NCBI GenBank assembly: GCA_934169725.1 | Contig: CAKPOF010000001.1 | Location: forward strand, 62,001 to 126,000 | Direction: 5' to 3' | Length of the DNA: 64,000 bases | DNA from: an uncultured Clostridia bacterium | GTDB taxonomy: Bacteria > Bacillota > Clostridia > TANB77 > CAG-508 | Shown: positions 47,047 to 56,626 of the stretch, piece by piece | How the letters are laid out: every line of letters starts with the position of its first letter | How positions within the stretch are numbered: position 1 is the first letter of the stretch | The notes under the pieces: model-generated | What the model saw: the letters and a program-made list of their open reading frames with translations, nothing else | Told to the model about the DNA's origin: nothing | The model's database searches: none | Program-made: the position numbers and the translations under genes

Positions 47047-47547
47047 ATGAATATATATCCAAATGCGTATTTTAATAAAATAGAAAATATAACAATTGAA
47101 TTTTTAAAAAAGAATAAAATAAAAGCTTTATTGTTAGATGTAGATAATACACTTGTAGATTATTCGAAAAAAATGACAAAAGAAGTAAAAACATGGGTAA
47201 AAGACTTAAAAGGTCAAGGAGTAAAAATGTATATATTGTCAAATACTAATGATAAAGATAAAATAATGAAAGTAGCTAATGAACTAGAAATAAAGTATCA
47301 TATTTTTGCAATGAAACCATTAAAAAAAGGATTTAAAAAATGTCAAAAAGAACTTGGAGAAAAGAGTGAAAATATTGCAATTATTGGAGATCAAATATTT
47401 ACAGACATTATTGGTGGAAATAGATGTAATATGTTTACTATATTAGTTGAACCATTAGATAAAAAAGATTTTTGGTATACTGCATGGAAAAGACCATTAG
47501 AAAATAAGATAAAAAATAAAATAAAAGGAGAAAATGATGTATTATAA
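47047..47547 (+). CDS. yqeG: YqeG family HAD IIIA-type phosphatase
   Basis: ATG 47047 follows CGGAGG; 166 residues. HAD motif I is LLLDVDNTLVDY, motif II has ILSNTND, a Lys in MKPLKKGF, and motif III IIGDQIFTDIIGGN. YqeG is near-universal in Firmicutes and often lies by ribosome or replication genes; its substrate is not established. Its last codons overlap the start of the prepilin peptidase gene, implying coupled translation. Confidence 0.92.
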   Translation: MNIYPNAYFNKIENITIEFLKKNKIKALLLDVDNTLVDYSKKMTKEVKTWVKDLKGQGVKMYILSNTNDKDKIMKVANELEIKYHIFAMKPLKKGFKKCQKELGEKSENIAIIGDQIFTDIIGGNRCNMFTILVEPLDKKDFWYTAWKRPLENKIKNKIKGENDVL

Positions 47548-48287
47548 TGATGTATATATAGGATACTATATAGCTGCAGCAATAATTGGATTACTAGTAG
47601 GACAATTGGTTGATTGGGCTAATAAAAGATTGCCAGAATATAAAAAATTTATTTCATTAGATATTTTTAGAGAATATAAAATAAATTTTAAACCAAATTA
47701 TATATTAATGCTTTCAACCTCAATTATATATGTAACATTAATTTATGTTATAGGAATAAAAGAAACACTTATCGCAAATTTAGATTTAATAAAATTTTTG
47801 ATTTTAACACCGATGTTATTATCAGCATTTGTAATAGATTATAAACTACAAATAATACCAAACAGATTAAATTTAACAATATTTGAAATAGGATTAGTTT
47901 TTTCATTTTTATACCGGACTATCTGATGTAGCAATAACATTAAATATGTTATTAGGAATGCTTGCAGGAGCAGGAATCTTCTTACTAATTACATTAGTTG
48001 GAGGAATGTTTTATGGAAAAGAAGCAATGGGATTTGGTGATGTAAAATTAATGGGTGCTTTAGGTCTATATTTTGGATTATCGAATATTATTGTTATAAC
48101 ATTAGTATCTTTTTTAATAGGAGCTATTTTAAGTATAGGATTACTAATAACTAAAATTAAAAGCACAGATGAATACATACCTTTTGGACCATTTATAGTA
48201 ATTGCAACATTTATGAGTATGTATATACCATTTGAAACAATGAAAATTGCATTAATGGAAATATTTACATTAGGAATGTACAAATAA
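47537..48287 (+). CDS. Prepilin peptidase (A24), interrupted by a +1 frameshift at CGG
   Basis: Membrane aspartyl protease that cleaves class III leaders such as those of the pilin-like proteins in this window. The two catalytic Asp are in FVIDYKLQIIPN and the GxGD motif GFGDVKLMGALG. The N-terminal GQLVDWANKRLPEYK replaces the usual Cys-bearing methylase domain. Frame 0 stops at TGA 47924-47926 soon after CGG at 47915-47917. Skipping the C reads LYGLSDVAITLNMLLGMLAG and joins both halves to a normal 249 residues. The GxGD Asp lies after the break, so frame 0 alone is inactive. ATG 47537 is better spaced to AAGGAG than 47534. Confidence 0.88.
47915..47917 (+). other. CGG frameshift site in the prepilin peptidase gene
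   Basis: Frame 0 reads TTA-TAC-CGG-ACT-ATC-TGA. Frame +1 reads GGA-CTA-TCT-GAT and continues to 48287. Confidence 0.82.
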
Positions 48288-48322
48288 AATGTAACATTAT
48301 ATCGCAGAAAGGAATGATGAAA

Positions 48323-49381
48323 ATGAATCCTAAGCTACAGTGGCTAAGAAATAAAATGACAAGTTTAGATTTACAAGGACTAATTATATCCAATCCAATT
48401 AATATTAAATATTTAACTAATATAGAAGCAGAGGGAACACTATTATTAACAAGAAAAGAAAACATATATATTACAGATTCTAGATATATAGAACATGTGC
48501 ATAGTATTTTGACATTATTTGATGAAATTATAGTGTATGATATGAAAGATGTATCAAAAGAAGACTACGAAAACTTTTTTATGTTTTGCGAAAACGTAGG
48601 ATTTGAAGAAAACTATGTAACATATGCAAAATACAAAGAATATATAAGAAAATATAAAATAAATAGTTTAGTAGAAACAGAATATATAATAGAAAAGCAA
48701 AGAATGATAAAAGACGAAGAAGAAATAAGTAATATAAGAAAAGCATGTGAAATTACAGATAATTGTTTTTCATATATATTAGACTATATAAAACCAGGTA
48801 TGACAGAAAAACAAATAGCAGATGAAATAGAAGAATACTATAAACAAAGGACAGATGGTTTATCATTTGAAACAATAGTAGCATCTGGAGAAAATTCATC
48901 AAAACCACATGCAGTACCAACAGATAGAAAAATACAAGATATAGATATAATAACTATAGATATGGGATGTAAGGTAAATGGATATTGTTCAGATATGACA
49001 AGAACATTTTTTGTAGGTGAAGTTCCAGAATATGTAAAACCTGTATATGATTTAGTTTTAAAAAATCAAACTAAGATAGTAGAAGATTATAAAGATGGAG
49101 CAAGTACAAGAATGTTGACAAAAATGGTAGAAAATGACTTCAAATTAAATGGCCATGATTTAGTACATGCACTTGGACATGGAGTAGGAATGGAAATTCA
49201 TGAAGCACCATATATAAACAGAAGATCAGATACAATTTTAAAAGAAAATATGGTAGTAACAAATGAACCAGGAATATATATTACTGGAAAATTTGGAGTA
49301 CGAATAGAAGATACAGTACAAATTACAAAATTTGGTTGTATAAATTTAACTAATTCTGAGAAAAATTATATTGTAATATAG
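48323..49381 (+). CDS. M24 family aminopeptidase (Xaa-Pro peptidase)
   Basis: 352 residues with an N-terminal creatinase-like domain (about 1-125) and the pita-bread catalytic domain: metal ligands in DMGCKVNGYCSDMTRTF, HALGHGVGMEIHEAP, NEPGIY and GVRIEDTV. It removes N-terminal residues before proline. Three ATGs lie close (48314, 48317, 48323); the last has the best distance to AAAGGA. No signal peptide, hence cytoplasmic. It probably precedes efp in many Firmicutes, as here, though a repeat and a new promoter separate them. Confidence 0.93.
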   Translation: MNPKLQWLRNKMTSLDLQGLIISNPINIKYLTNIEAEGTLLLTRKENIYITDSRYIEHVHSILTLFDEIIVYDMKDVSKEDYENFFMFCENVGFEENYVTYAKYKEYIRKYKINSLVETEYIIEKQRMIKDEEEISNIRKACEITDNCFSYILDYIKPGMTEKQIADEIEEYYKQRTDGLSFETIVASGENSSKPHAVPTDRKIQDIDIITIDMGCKVNGYCSDMTRTFFVGEVPEYVKPVYDLVLKNQTKIVEDYKDGASTRMLTKMVENDFKLNGHDLVHALGHGVGMEIHEAPYINRRSDTILKENMVVTNEPGIYITGKFGVRIEDTVQITKFGCINLTNSEKNYIVI

Positions 49382-49417
49382 TTGCAAGAAGATTTCAATT
49401 TGCAAGTATATTTAAAA

Positions 49418-49556
49418 TTCAATATTTATTATTTTTTTTCATACCTTGTGTGTCGCAATCTATTAATTAAAAATTAATAGTAGATTGCTCCAAATCGCAC
49501 TCACTAACGTTCGTTTGATCGCTTACGCGGTATTTCAAAAATAATAAATATTGAAT
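49418..49556 (-). repeat. Palindromic repeat, copy E
   Basis: Outer arms (ATTCAATATTTATTATTTT and exact complement) differ from those of copies A and B, while the core (CGCACTCACTAACGTTCG, GATCGCTTACGCGGTATT) is the same. The inner hairpin is TCTATTAATT / AATTAATAGTAGA-like, unlike that of A. Confidence 0.9.
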
Positions 49557-49608
49557 TAATAAAATAAAAAGATATATACTTCAAAATTGAGTAATAGAGC
49601 TAAAAAAC

Positions 49609-49637
49609 TTGCTTTTTGCAGGTAAATGTAGTAAAAT
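49609..49637 (+). promoter_or_regulatory. Promoter of efp
   Basis: TTGCTT at 49609-49614, a 17-bp spacer and TAAAAT at 49632-49637. Confidence 0.65.
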
Positions 49638-49698
49638 ATAAAAAGCGTTTTACGTAAATATAAAATAATATAAATGAAAATTGAAAGGAGAAATAAAT

Positions 49699-50265
49699 AT
49701 GGCATCAGTATATTCAGCAGGAGATTTTAGAAATGGAACAACATTTGAAATGGAGGGAAATGTATATAGAATAGTAGAATTCCAACATGTAAAACCTGGA
49801 AAGGGGTCAGCTTTTGTAAGAACAAAATTAAAAAATGTTATAACAGGAGCAACATTAGAAAAAACATTTAACCCATCAGATAAATTCCCAGCAGCACAAA
49901 TAGAAAAGAAAACAATGCAATATCTATATAATGATGGAGGATTATATTATTTCATGGATAATGATACATATGATCAAATACCATTAAATGAAGAACAAAT
50001 AGGAGATTGCTTAAAATACTTAAAAGAAAATATGGAAGTAACAATAGTTTCATATAAAGGAAATGTATTTGCAGTAGAACCACCTATATTTGTTGAATTA
50101 GAAGTTACATACACAGAACCTGGATTTAGTGGAAACACAACAACAACATCAGGAAAACCAGCAAAATTAGAAACAGGTTTAGAAATTCAAGTACCATTGT
50201 TCGTTAATATTGGAGACATTTTAAGAATAGATACAAGAACAGGCGAATATATGGAAAGAGTATAA
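49699..50265 (+). CDS. efp: Elongation factor P
   Basis: ATG 49699 follows AAAGGAG; 188 residues. KOW-like domain I carries the P-site loop [10 protein letters not shown], with Lys35 the residue modified in other bacteria; two OB domains follow and the protein ends in a [11 protein letters not shown] tail. It relieves ribosome stalling at polyproline. The next gene begins 17 bases on. Confidence 0.97.
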   Translation: MASVYSAGDFRNGTTFEMEGNVYRIVEFQHVKPGKGSAFVRTKLKNVITGATLEKTFNPSDKFPAAQIEKKTMQYLYNDGGLYYFMDNDTYDQIPLNEEQIGDCLKYLKENMEVTIVSYKGNVFAVEPPIFVELEVTYTEPGFSGNTTTTSGKPAKLETGLEIQVPLFVNIGDILRIDTRTGEYMERV

Positions 50266-50282
50266 GAAAGGTAGAGTTCCAA

Positions 50283-50798
50283 ATGGCTAAACTAAAAAAA
50301 GAATTTAAAAGTTTTTTAGAAGATATAGAAAATAATTTAAAAAATCAAGAAGATTTACAATATGTAAAAACAAGATTTGAAAAATTTGTTGATTCAATAA
50401 TGGACGAAATAGATATGGTAGTTGCAGATCAAGAAGATAGAATGAATGAATTAGAAGAAAATCAAAAACAAATGGAAAGTAAAATGAGTAAAATGCAAGA
50501 AATCTTAGATAATATAGAAAAAGACATATACTCAGAAGATGGATTTGATTTTGAGATTATTTGCCCATATTGTGATAATCAATTTATAATTGATATGGAT
50601 GAAGATAAAACAGAAGTAGAATGTCCAGAATGTAACAATATAATAGAATTAGATTGGTCAGGAGAACCAGAAGACGATACTGCAAATTGTAGCAGTGGAT
50701 GTGCAGGTTGTCATGGATGTGGAACTAACTTAGAAAACAATATACCAAAAGAACAAGACAGTAAAAATGAAGAAGAAAATAATGATGATGATATGTAA
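50283..50798 (+). CDS. Coiled-coil zinc-ribbon protein
   Basis: 171 residues. Residues about 1-95 are a long charged coiled coil (EDRMNELEENQKQMESKMSK). Residues about 103-130 are a zinc ribbon (CPYC...CPEC). A Cys-rich stretch (CSSGCAGCHGCG) and an acidic tail follow. Proteins like this often sit downstream of efp in Clostridia; their role is not known. It is likely co-transcribed with efp. Confidence 0.75.
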   Translation: MAKLKKEFKSFLEDIENNLKNQEDLQYVKTRFEKFVDSIMDEIDMVVADQEDRMNELEENQKQMESKMSKMQEILDNIEKDIYSEDGFDFEIICPYCDNQFIIDMDEDKTEVECPECNNIIELDWSGEPEDDTANCSSGCAGCHGCGTNLENNIPKEQDSKNEEENNDDDM

Positions 50799-50802
50799 AA
50801 AG

Positions 50803-50845
50803 AAAAACTCAAATTATTTGTGTAAAAGCAAAATTTGAGTTTTTG
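50803..50845 (+). terminator. Rho-independent terminator
   Basis: AAAACTCAAATT and AATTTGAGTTTT, followed by TGC; ends the efp operon. Confidence 0.85.
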
Positions 50846-50911
50846 CATTTTTTATTGTTTTTTTTCAAAAAATGATATATATTATAACAAAAGATAAGAA
50901 GGTGAATGTTT

Positions 50912-51988
50912 ATGAGATATCCAGAAAGTTTAAAAAAAGGAAATACAATAGGAATTTGTGCACCATCAGGAGGAATAACAAATTCATCAGGAATAAAACG
51001 ATTAGAACTAGCAGAAGAACAATTAAAAAATTTGGGATATAACATTATAGAAACAGAAAGTGTTAGAAAAGAAGAAAAAGGAAGAAGTGCATCAGGAAAA
51101 CAAAGAGCAAAAGAATTTATGCAATTGCTAGAAAATGATAGTGTTAAATTAATTATTTTTGCAACAGGTGGAGATTTTTTAGTAGAAATGTTAGAATACC
51201 TAGATTTTGAAAAAATCAAAAAATTAAAACCAAAATGGATGCAAGGATATTCTGATATAACAGGTATAAATTACCTATTTAATACAATGTTAGATATTCC
51301 ATCAATATATTGTCAAACCATAAAAGATTATGCAATGAAACCATTATATAGAAATTTAACAGATGCTTTAGAAATTGCAAGTGGAAAAGAAATAGAACAA
51401 AAATCATTTGAAAAACATGAAGAAATTATTGATTTTAGAGCACCTAATGATGAAGTTCTAGAAAATCAAGAAAGTATAGAAGAATTACCAGATGAAAAAA
51501 TGGAATTTGAAAAAGGATACAATCTAACCCAAGAAACTAGATGGGTAAATTTAAATAATGAAGAAAAAATATATTTTAAGGGGAGAGCAGTTGGTGGTTG
51601 TTTAGATTGTATAAAAACTTTTATAGGGACTAAATATGATAAAGTAGAACAATATATAGAAAAATATAAGCAAGATGGAATTGTATGGTTTTTAGAAGTT
51701 TTTGAAATGAGTACACCAACAGTATATCTTACATTGTGGCAAATGAAAATGGCGGGATATTTTAAAAATTGTTCTGGTATTATTTTTGGTAGATCGTTAT
51801 TTATAAGAAATGATTATGATACAGATTTCAATCAAACAGTAAAAGATATTTTAGGTGATTTAGAAATACCAATTATATGTGATGCTGATATAGGTCATGT
51901 ATCACCACAACTTGCAATGATTAATGGAGCAATTCTTGAAGTTACTTCAAAAGATGGAAAAGGAATAATAAAAAACATAAATGAATAA
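50912..51988 (+). CDS. LD-carboxypeptidase / MccF-like (peptidase S66)
   Basis: ATG 50912 is 7 bases after AGAAGGTG; 358 residues. Family blocks: GICAPSGGITNSSG, KWMQGYSDITGINYL (the nucleophile Ser region), VGGCLDCIKTFIGT, WFLEVFEMS and DIGHVSPQLAMING with the catalytic His. S66 enzymes recycle murein tetrapeptides or detoxify peptide-nucleotide antibiotics such as microcin C. There is no signal peptide, so it is cytoplasmic. Confidence 0.9.
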   Translation: MRYPESLKKGNTIGICAPSGGITNSSGIKRLELAEEQLKNLGYNIIETESVRKEEKGRSASGKQRAKEFMQLLENDSVKLIIFATGGDFLVEMLEYLDFEKIKKLKPKWMQGYSDITGINYLFNTMLDIPSIYCQTIKDYAMKPLYRNLTDALEIASGKEIEQKSFEKHEEIIDFRAPNDEVLENQESIEELPDEKMEFEKGYNLTQETRWVNLNNEEKIYFKGRAVGGCLDCIKTFIGTKYDKVEQYIEKYKQDGIVWFLEVFEMSTPTVYLTLWQMKMAGYFKNCSGIIFGRSLFIRNDYDTDFNQTVKDILGDLEIPIICDADIGHVSPQLAMINGAILEVTSKDGKGIIKNINE

Positions 51989-52015
51989 ATTAATAAAAGA
52001 TTGGAGTGTGAAAAT

Positions 52016-52636
52016 ATGAAAGTTATATTAATAAATGGAGGACCTCATGAAAATGGATGTACATATACAGCATTAAAGGAAGTAGAAAAGCAACTAAATA
52101 AAAATGATATAGAAACAGAAATATTATGGTTAAGTGTAAAACCAGTAGCAGGATGTATAGGTTGTGGTAATTGTATAAAAACAGGAAAATGTTTTCAAGA
52201 AGATAAAGTAAATGAATTTATAAAAAAGGCTAAAGATGCTGATGGGTTTGTTTTTGGAACACCAGTACATTTTGCAGCAACAAGTGGTGCATTATCATCA
52301 TTTATGGATAGAGCATTTTATGCAGGAAAATCTGTGTTGCAAAATAAAGTAGCTGCAGGAGTAGTTAGTTGCAGAAGAGGTGGAGCAACAGCAGCATTAG
52401 ATGAAATTAATAAATATTTTACAATAAATAATATGCCAATAGTATCATCACAATATTGGAATATGGTTCATGGAAATATTCCAGAAGAAGTGATAAAAGA
52501 CGAAGAAGGAATGCAAACAATGAGGACATTAGGAAACAACATGGCATGGTTAATTAAATGTATAAAACAAGGTGAAAAAGCAGGGATAAATGTGCCAGAA
52601 AGAGAAGAAAAAATAAAAACGAATTATATAAGATAA
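52016..52636 (+). CDS. NADPH-dependent FMN reductase-like flavoprotein
   Basis: ATG 52016 follows TTGGAGTG; 206 residues. Flavodoxin-like fold starting VILINGGPHENGCTYT (FMN phosphate loop), a ferredoxin-like Cys cluster in AGCIGCGNCIKTGKC, and GTPVHFAATSGALSSFMDR. It resembles the iron-sulfur flavoprotein/NADPH-FMN reductase group of anaerobes that handle electrons or oxidative stress. Confidence 0.88.
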   Translation: MKVILINGGPHENGCTYTALKEVEKQLNKNDIETEILWLSVKPVAGCIGCGNCIKTGKCFQEDKVNEFIKKAKDADGFVFGTPVHFAATSGALSSFMDRAFYAGKSVLQNKVAAGVVSCRRGGATAALDEINKYFTINNMPIVSSQYWNMVHGNIPEEVIKDEEGMQTMRTLGNNMAWLIKCIKQGEKAGINVPEREEKIKTNYIR

Positions 52637-52676
52637 TAGTTGAGAAAAAAATTAATTTTATAAATATGTAATTATA

Positions 52677-52786
52677 GAAAAACACCAATTATTAAAATTT
52701 TAAAAAATTATCATAAGAAGTTTAAAGTTTACACAAACTTTACGATATACTCAAATTTTATATTTAATAATTAGTGTTTTTTTGTG
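52677..52786. terminator. Long bidirectional terminator region
   Basis: AAAAACACCAATTATTAAA on the left faces TTTAATAATTAGTGTTTTTT on the right across about 70 bases that contain a further small hairpin (AAGTTTAAAGTTTACACAAA). It serves both convergent genes. Confidence 0.7.
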
Positions 52787-52787
52787 A

Positions 52788-53216
52788 CTATAAATATTTT
52801 TTTAGTTTTTCAACATTATTTTCTTGAAATTGAATAAAATTAGATAAAATATTTTTAATATCATCTGTAGTTTCAGGATTATTATTAAGTAATTTAACAC
52901 CTTCAATAATTCCCATATTTGTACCTTTTATTAACATTTCTGCAATTTTAGAATCTGAATTATCACTTAGTGTACTAATTTGAATATCAAACCATCCCAT
53001 CATTTTTTGAGCAGGATTAATTTCTTTTGGGAATTCATCATATTTACCAAGTTCTGAATTTACATCATTTAAGATTTCATTATATTTATTATATTCAAAC
53101 TGTAAATCATCTTTTAATTTATCATCTGTAACTTTTTCAGCAATAGAAGAAATTGAATCCATTCCCATTTTTATACCTTTGTTAATTTCATTTAAAATAT
53201 ATTCTGGTTTGTTCAT
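52788..53216 (-). CDS. Helical protein, possibly ferritin-like
   Basis: 142 residues behind a perfect AAGGAGG on the minus strand. All-helical prediction with NEINKGIKMGMDSISSIAE and ISTLSDNSDSKIAEMLIKG. The pattern of four amphipathic helices and MMGWFDIQI suggests a DUF2383-like or ferritin-like bundle, but no clear metal-binding Glu/His set is seen. The function is unknown. Confidence 0.65.
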   Translation of the reverse strand: MNKPEYILNEINKGIKMGMDSISSIAEKVTDDKLKDDLQFEYNKYNEILNDVNSELGKYDEFPKEINPAQKMMGWFDIQISTLSDNSDSKIAEMLIKGTNMGIIEGVKLLNNNPETTDDIKNILSNFIQFQENNVEKLKKYL

Positions 53217-53323
53217 AAATAAATACCTCCTTAATCATAAAAATACTTATATTTAGTATGTACAAATAAATAAAAAATAGTTATAATTTATGATTTTTTT
53301 ATTTTTATTTCAAATTTTTTAGT

Positions 53324-53474
53324 ATAGTAAAGTTAATATATATTATTTTGAAATACCGCGTAAGCGACCAAACGAACGACAGTGAGTGCGATTTGGAGCA
53401 ATCTACTATTAATTTTAATTAATAGATTGCGACACCAAGGTATGGAAAAAATAATATATATTAAGCTTTACTAT
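53324..53474 (+). repeat. Palindromic repeat, copy F
   Basis: Outer arms ATAGTAAAG-TTAATATATATT pair with each other and are unique to this copy. The core ACCGCGTAAGCGACCAAACG and GAGTGCGATTTGGAGCAA is conserved. The inner hairpin matches copy E. Confidence 0.9.
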
Positions 53475-53501
53475 ACAATGAAAAAATGTTCGTAAAAAGT
53501 A

Positions 53502-53530
53502 TTGACAAAAAGAATAAAAAAATATAAAAT
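53502..53530 (+). promoter_or_regulatory. Promoter of recN, with SOS-like half sites
   Basis: TTGACA at 53502-53507, a 17-bp spacer and TAAAAT at 53525-53530. TGTTCGT lies just upstream and GCGAACAAGTTT just downstream; each resembles half of a Firmicutes LexA box (CGAAC-N4-GTTCG), but no full box is present. Confidence 0.7.
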
Positions 53531-53578
53531 TAAGCGAACAAGTTTTTAGTTATTATAATAGAAAGTTGAGGAAAAATA

Positions 53579-55213
53579 ATGATATCATCTTTACATATAA
53601 AAAATATTGGAATTATAGAAGATTTAAGTATTGATTTAAACAAAGGATTAAATGTTTTAACAGGAGAAACAGGTGCAGGAAAAACATTGATTATAGATTC
53701 TCTTCAAATTATATCAGGAGGAAGATTTTCAAAAGATATGATAAGAAAAGGAGAAAATAATTCATTTGTAGAACTGTGCTTATATTGTCCTGAAAATGAA
53801 AATTCAGTAGATGGAAACATTATAGTTTCAAGAGAGATTAACTTAAATGGAAAAAATATGTGTAAAATAAATGGTAGAATGGCAACAGTTAATGAATTGA
53901 AAGAATTTATGAAACAGTTTATAGAAATACATGGACAAAATGATAATCAAAATTTATTAGATAGTAAATTACATTTAAAATATTTGGATGGATTTATAGG
54001 TGAAAATACGATAGGAAAAGACAAAGATGAGTATTCAGAATTATATGATAGATATATAGAAATAATAAATGAATTAAAAAATAACTATGGAGATGATAAG
54101 GAAAGACAAAGAAAATTAGATTTATTAAAATATCAATATGAAGAAATTGAAGATGCAAATTTAAAAATAGATGAGGAAGATAAATTAGAAGAAAAGAGAA
54201 AGATATTTTTTAATTCTGAAAAAATATCAAAAAGTTTAAATGAAGCTGATGGACTTTTAAAAGAAAATATAATAGATAATTTAAGTACTGTTATAAGAAC
54301 TTTAGAGAAAATAGAAGATATAGATAAGAAATATGAAGATGCAAATACAAATTTAAAAAATTCATATTATGAATTGCAAGAATTAGCTAGAGATATTAAT
54401 GAATATAGAGAAGATGTATTTTTTGATGAAGAAGAAAGAAATCAAATAGAAGAAAGACTAGATTTGATATATTCATTAAAAAGAAAATATGGTAATAGTA
54501 TAAAAGAAATTTTAGAATACAAAGAAGAAATAGAAAATGAGATTAACCATATAGAAAATTTAGAGGAATATAACAATAAATTAAAATTAGAGTTAAATAA
54601 AATAACTGAAAAAATGAATATATTAGCAAAAAAAATTAGTGAAACACGAAAAGAATATTCTGATAAATTAAGTAAATGTATAAATACAGAATTAGAAAGT
54701 TTAGAAATGAAAAATGCTAAAATAAATGTGAGAGTAAATTATATCGAAAATGAATTTTTTAAAACTGGAAAAGATATTGTTAAATTTTATATTACAACAA
54801 ATTTAGGAGAAGATGAAAAAGAATTATCTAAAATAGCATCTGGTGGTGAAATGTCAAGGACAATGTTAGCTATAAAAAAGGTATTAGCAGATACAGATAT
54901 GATACCTGTATTAGTATTTGATGAAATAGATACAGGAATTAGTGGAAAAGCAGCAAATTCAGTTGCTATGAAATTAAAAGCTATTGCAAATAAACACCAA
55001 GTTATGTGTATATCTCATTTACCTAATATTGCAGCAACTGCAGATTATAACTACTTTATTAGTAAAAAGGTAAAAGAAGATAGAACTAAAACACAAATTA
55101 GATTGTTGAAAGAAGATGAAGTTATTAAAGAAATAGCTAGAATATCTTCTGGAGAAATCAATGAAGTTACATTAAAATATGCGTATGAATTAAGAAATAA
55201 AAAAGCAAGTTAG
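53579..55213 (+). CDS. recN: DNA repair protein RecN
   Basis: 544 residues of SMC-like plan: Walker A GETGAGKTLI at about 33-42, EIHGQNDNQNLLD (Q-loop region), two central coiled coils (about 150-400), the ABC signature LSKIASGGEMSR and Walker B VLVFDEIDTGISG. It brings broken DNA ends together for recombination. Confidence 0.97.
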   Translation: MISSLHIKNIGIIEDLSIDLNKGLNVLTGETGAGKTLIIDSLQIISGGRFSKDMIRKGENNSFVELCLYCPENENSVDGNIIVSREINLNGKNMCKINGRMATVNELKEFMKQFIEIHGQNDNQNLLDSKLHLKYLDGFIGENTIGKDKDEYSELYDRYIEIINELKNNYGDDKERQRKLDLLKYQYEEIEDANLKIDEEDKLEEKRKIFFNSEKISKSLNEADGLLKENIIDNLSTVIRTLEKIEDIDKKYEDANTNLKNSYYELQELARDINEYREDVFFDEEERNQIEERLDLIYSLKRKYGNSIKEILEYKEEIENEINHIENLEEYNNKLKLELNKITEKMNILAKKISETRKEYSDKLSKCINTELESLEMKNAKINVRVNYIENEFFKTGKDIVKFYITTNLGEDEKELSKIASGGEMSRTMLAIKKVLADTDMIPVLVFDEIDTGISGKAANSVAMKLKAIANKHQVMCISHLPNIAATADYNYFISKKVKEDRTKTQIRLLKEDEVIKEIARISSGEINEVTLKYAYELRNKKAS

Positions 55214-55279
55214 CATTATTTTGAATATATTTCATAAATTTGTCAAAAATGTATATAAAAGATTATTGAAAAAATTTAT

Positions 55280-55296
55280 GGAGTATAAAAATACTC
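55280..55296 (+). promoter_or_regulatory. Small hairpin before the enolase ribosome site
   Basis: GAGTAT and ATACTC around AAAA, directly upstream of TGGAGGGG. It may protect the 5' end of the mRNA. Confidence 0.35.
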
Positions 55297-55311
55297 AATG
55301 GAGGGGTAATT

Positions 55312-56577
55312 ATGAAAAATAATGCAATAATAAAAACAGTGGAGGCAATTGAAATATTGGATTCAAGGGGTAATCCTACTATTCAAGTGAAAGTTACAAC
55401 AGAAAGTGGAATTAGTGGAGTAGCATCAGTACCATCAGGAGCCTCTACAGGTAGTTTTGAGGCTGTTGAATTACGTGATGGTGAAAAGGCGAGATATAAT
55501 GGAAAAGGATGTTTAAAAGCTGTAGAAAATGTGAATAAAAAAATTAGCAAAAAAATTATAGGAATGAATGTATGTGAACAAGAAGAAATTGATAAAGCAA
55601 TGATAAAATTAGATGATACATTAAATAAATCTAATTTAGGAGCAAATGCTATATTAGGAGTGTCATTAGCAGTAGCAAAGGCAGCAAGTAATTTACTAGG
55701 AATTGAATTATATAAATATATTGGTGGACTGAATGGTAAAGAATTACCTGTTCCAATGATGAATATATTAAATGGAGGTAAACATTCAGAAAATAATATA
55801 AGTATACAAGAATTCATGATTATGCCAATTGGTGACATTACATTTGCTGAAAGATTGAAAAGAGGAAGTGAAATATATCAAACATTAAAAAAAGTTTTAA
55901 AAGAGAAAGGATTAAATGTAGGTGTTGGAGATGAAGGTGGTTTTGCACCTAATCTTGAAAATGAAGAAATGGCATTAGATGTTATTATAGAAGCAATAAA
56001 AAAAGCAGGATATGTTCCAGGAAAAGATATTGTTTTAGCGTTAGATATAGCAAGTACGGAAATGAAAGATGAGGCAAAAAAAATAGGAAAAGATGGATAT
56101 TATTTCTGGAAAACAAATATATTGAAAACAGATGAAGAAATGATAGATTATTTAATAGATTTATGTTATAAATATCCAATAGCTTCAATAGAAGATGGTT
56201 TAGCAGAAGAAGACTGGGAAGGATGGCAAACATTAACACAAAAGCTAGGAGATAAAATTCAACTTGTTGGAGATGACTTATTTGTTACAAATATGTCAAG
56301 ACTGCGTAGAGGAATAGATAAAAAAGTAGCAAATGCGATATTAATAAAGCCAAATCAAATCGGAACATTAACAGAAACATTAAATACAATTAGAATGGCT
56401 AAAGAAAATGGTTATAAGACAATTATTTCACATAGATCTGGAGAAACTGAAGATACAACAATTGCCGATATTGCAGTTGCAGTAAATAGTATGCAAATAA
56501 AAACAGGAGCACCATGTAGAACAGATAGAGTAGCTAAATATAATAGATTATTAAGTATAGAAAAACCTAAAGACTAA
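55312..56577 (+). CDS. eno: Enolase
   Basis: 421 residues. Converts 2-phosphoglycerate to phosphoenolpyruvate. Landmarks: [67 protein letters not shown] and SHRSGETED with the catalytic Lys, Asp and Glu positions intact. A TGGAGGGG site precedes the ATG. Confidence 0.98.
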   Translation: MKNNAIIKTVEAIEILDSRGNPTIQVKVTTESGISGVASVPSGASTGSFEAVELRDGEKARYNGKGCLKAVENVNKKISKKIIGMNVCEQEEIDKAMIKLDDTLNKSNLGANAILGVSLAVAKAASNLLGIELYKYIGGLNGKELPVPMMNILNGGKHSENNISIQEFMIMPIGDITFAERLKRGSEIYQTLKKVLKEKGLNVGVGDEGGFAPNLENEEMALDVIIEAIKKAGYVPGKDIVLALDIASTEMKDEAKKIGKDGYYFWKTNILKTDEEMIDYLIDLCYKYPIASIEDGLAEEDWEGWQTLTQKLGDKIQLVGDDLFVTNMSRLRRGIDKKVANAILIKPNQIGTLTETLNTIRMAKENGYKTIISHRSGETEDTTIADIAVAVNSMQIKTGAPCRTDRVAKYNRLLSIEKPKD

Positions 56578-56592
56578 TGCTTTAGGTTTTTT
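56562..56592 (+). terminator. Rho-independent terminator of eno
   Basis: AAACCTAAAG and CTTTAGGTTT around a 7-base loop that contains the stop, then TTT. Confidence 0.85.
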
Positions 56593-56626
56593 GATGTTTA
56601 TAAAATAATATAAAAAAATCAAATAA

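Noticed and set aside
53502..53548. Complete LexA operator at recN
   Set aside because: Only half-site resemblances are visible; no full palindrome with the expected spacing.
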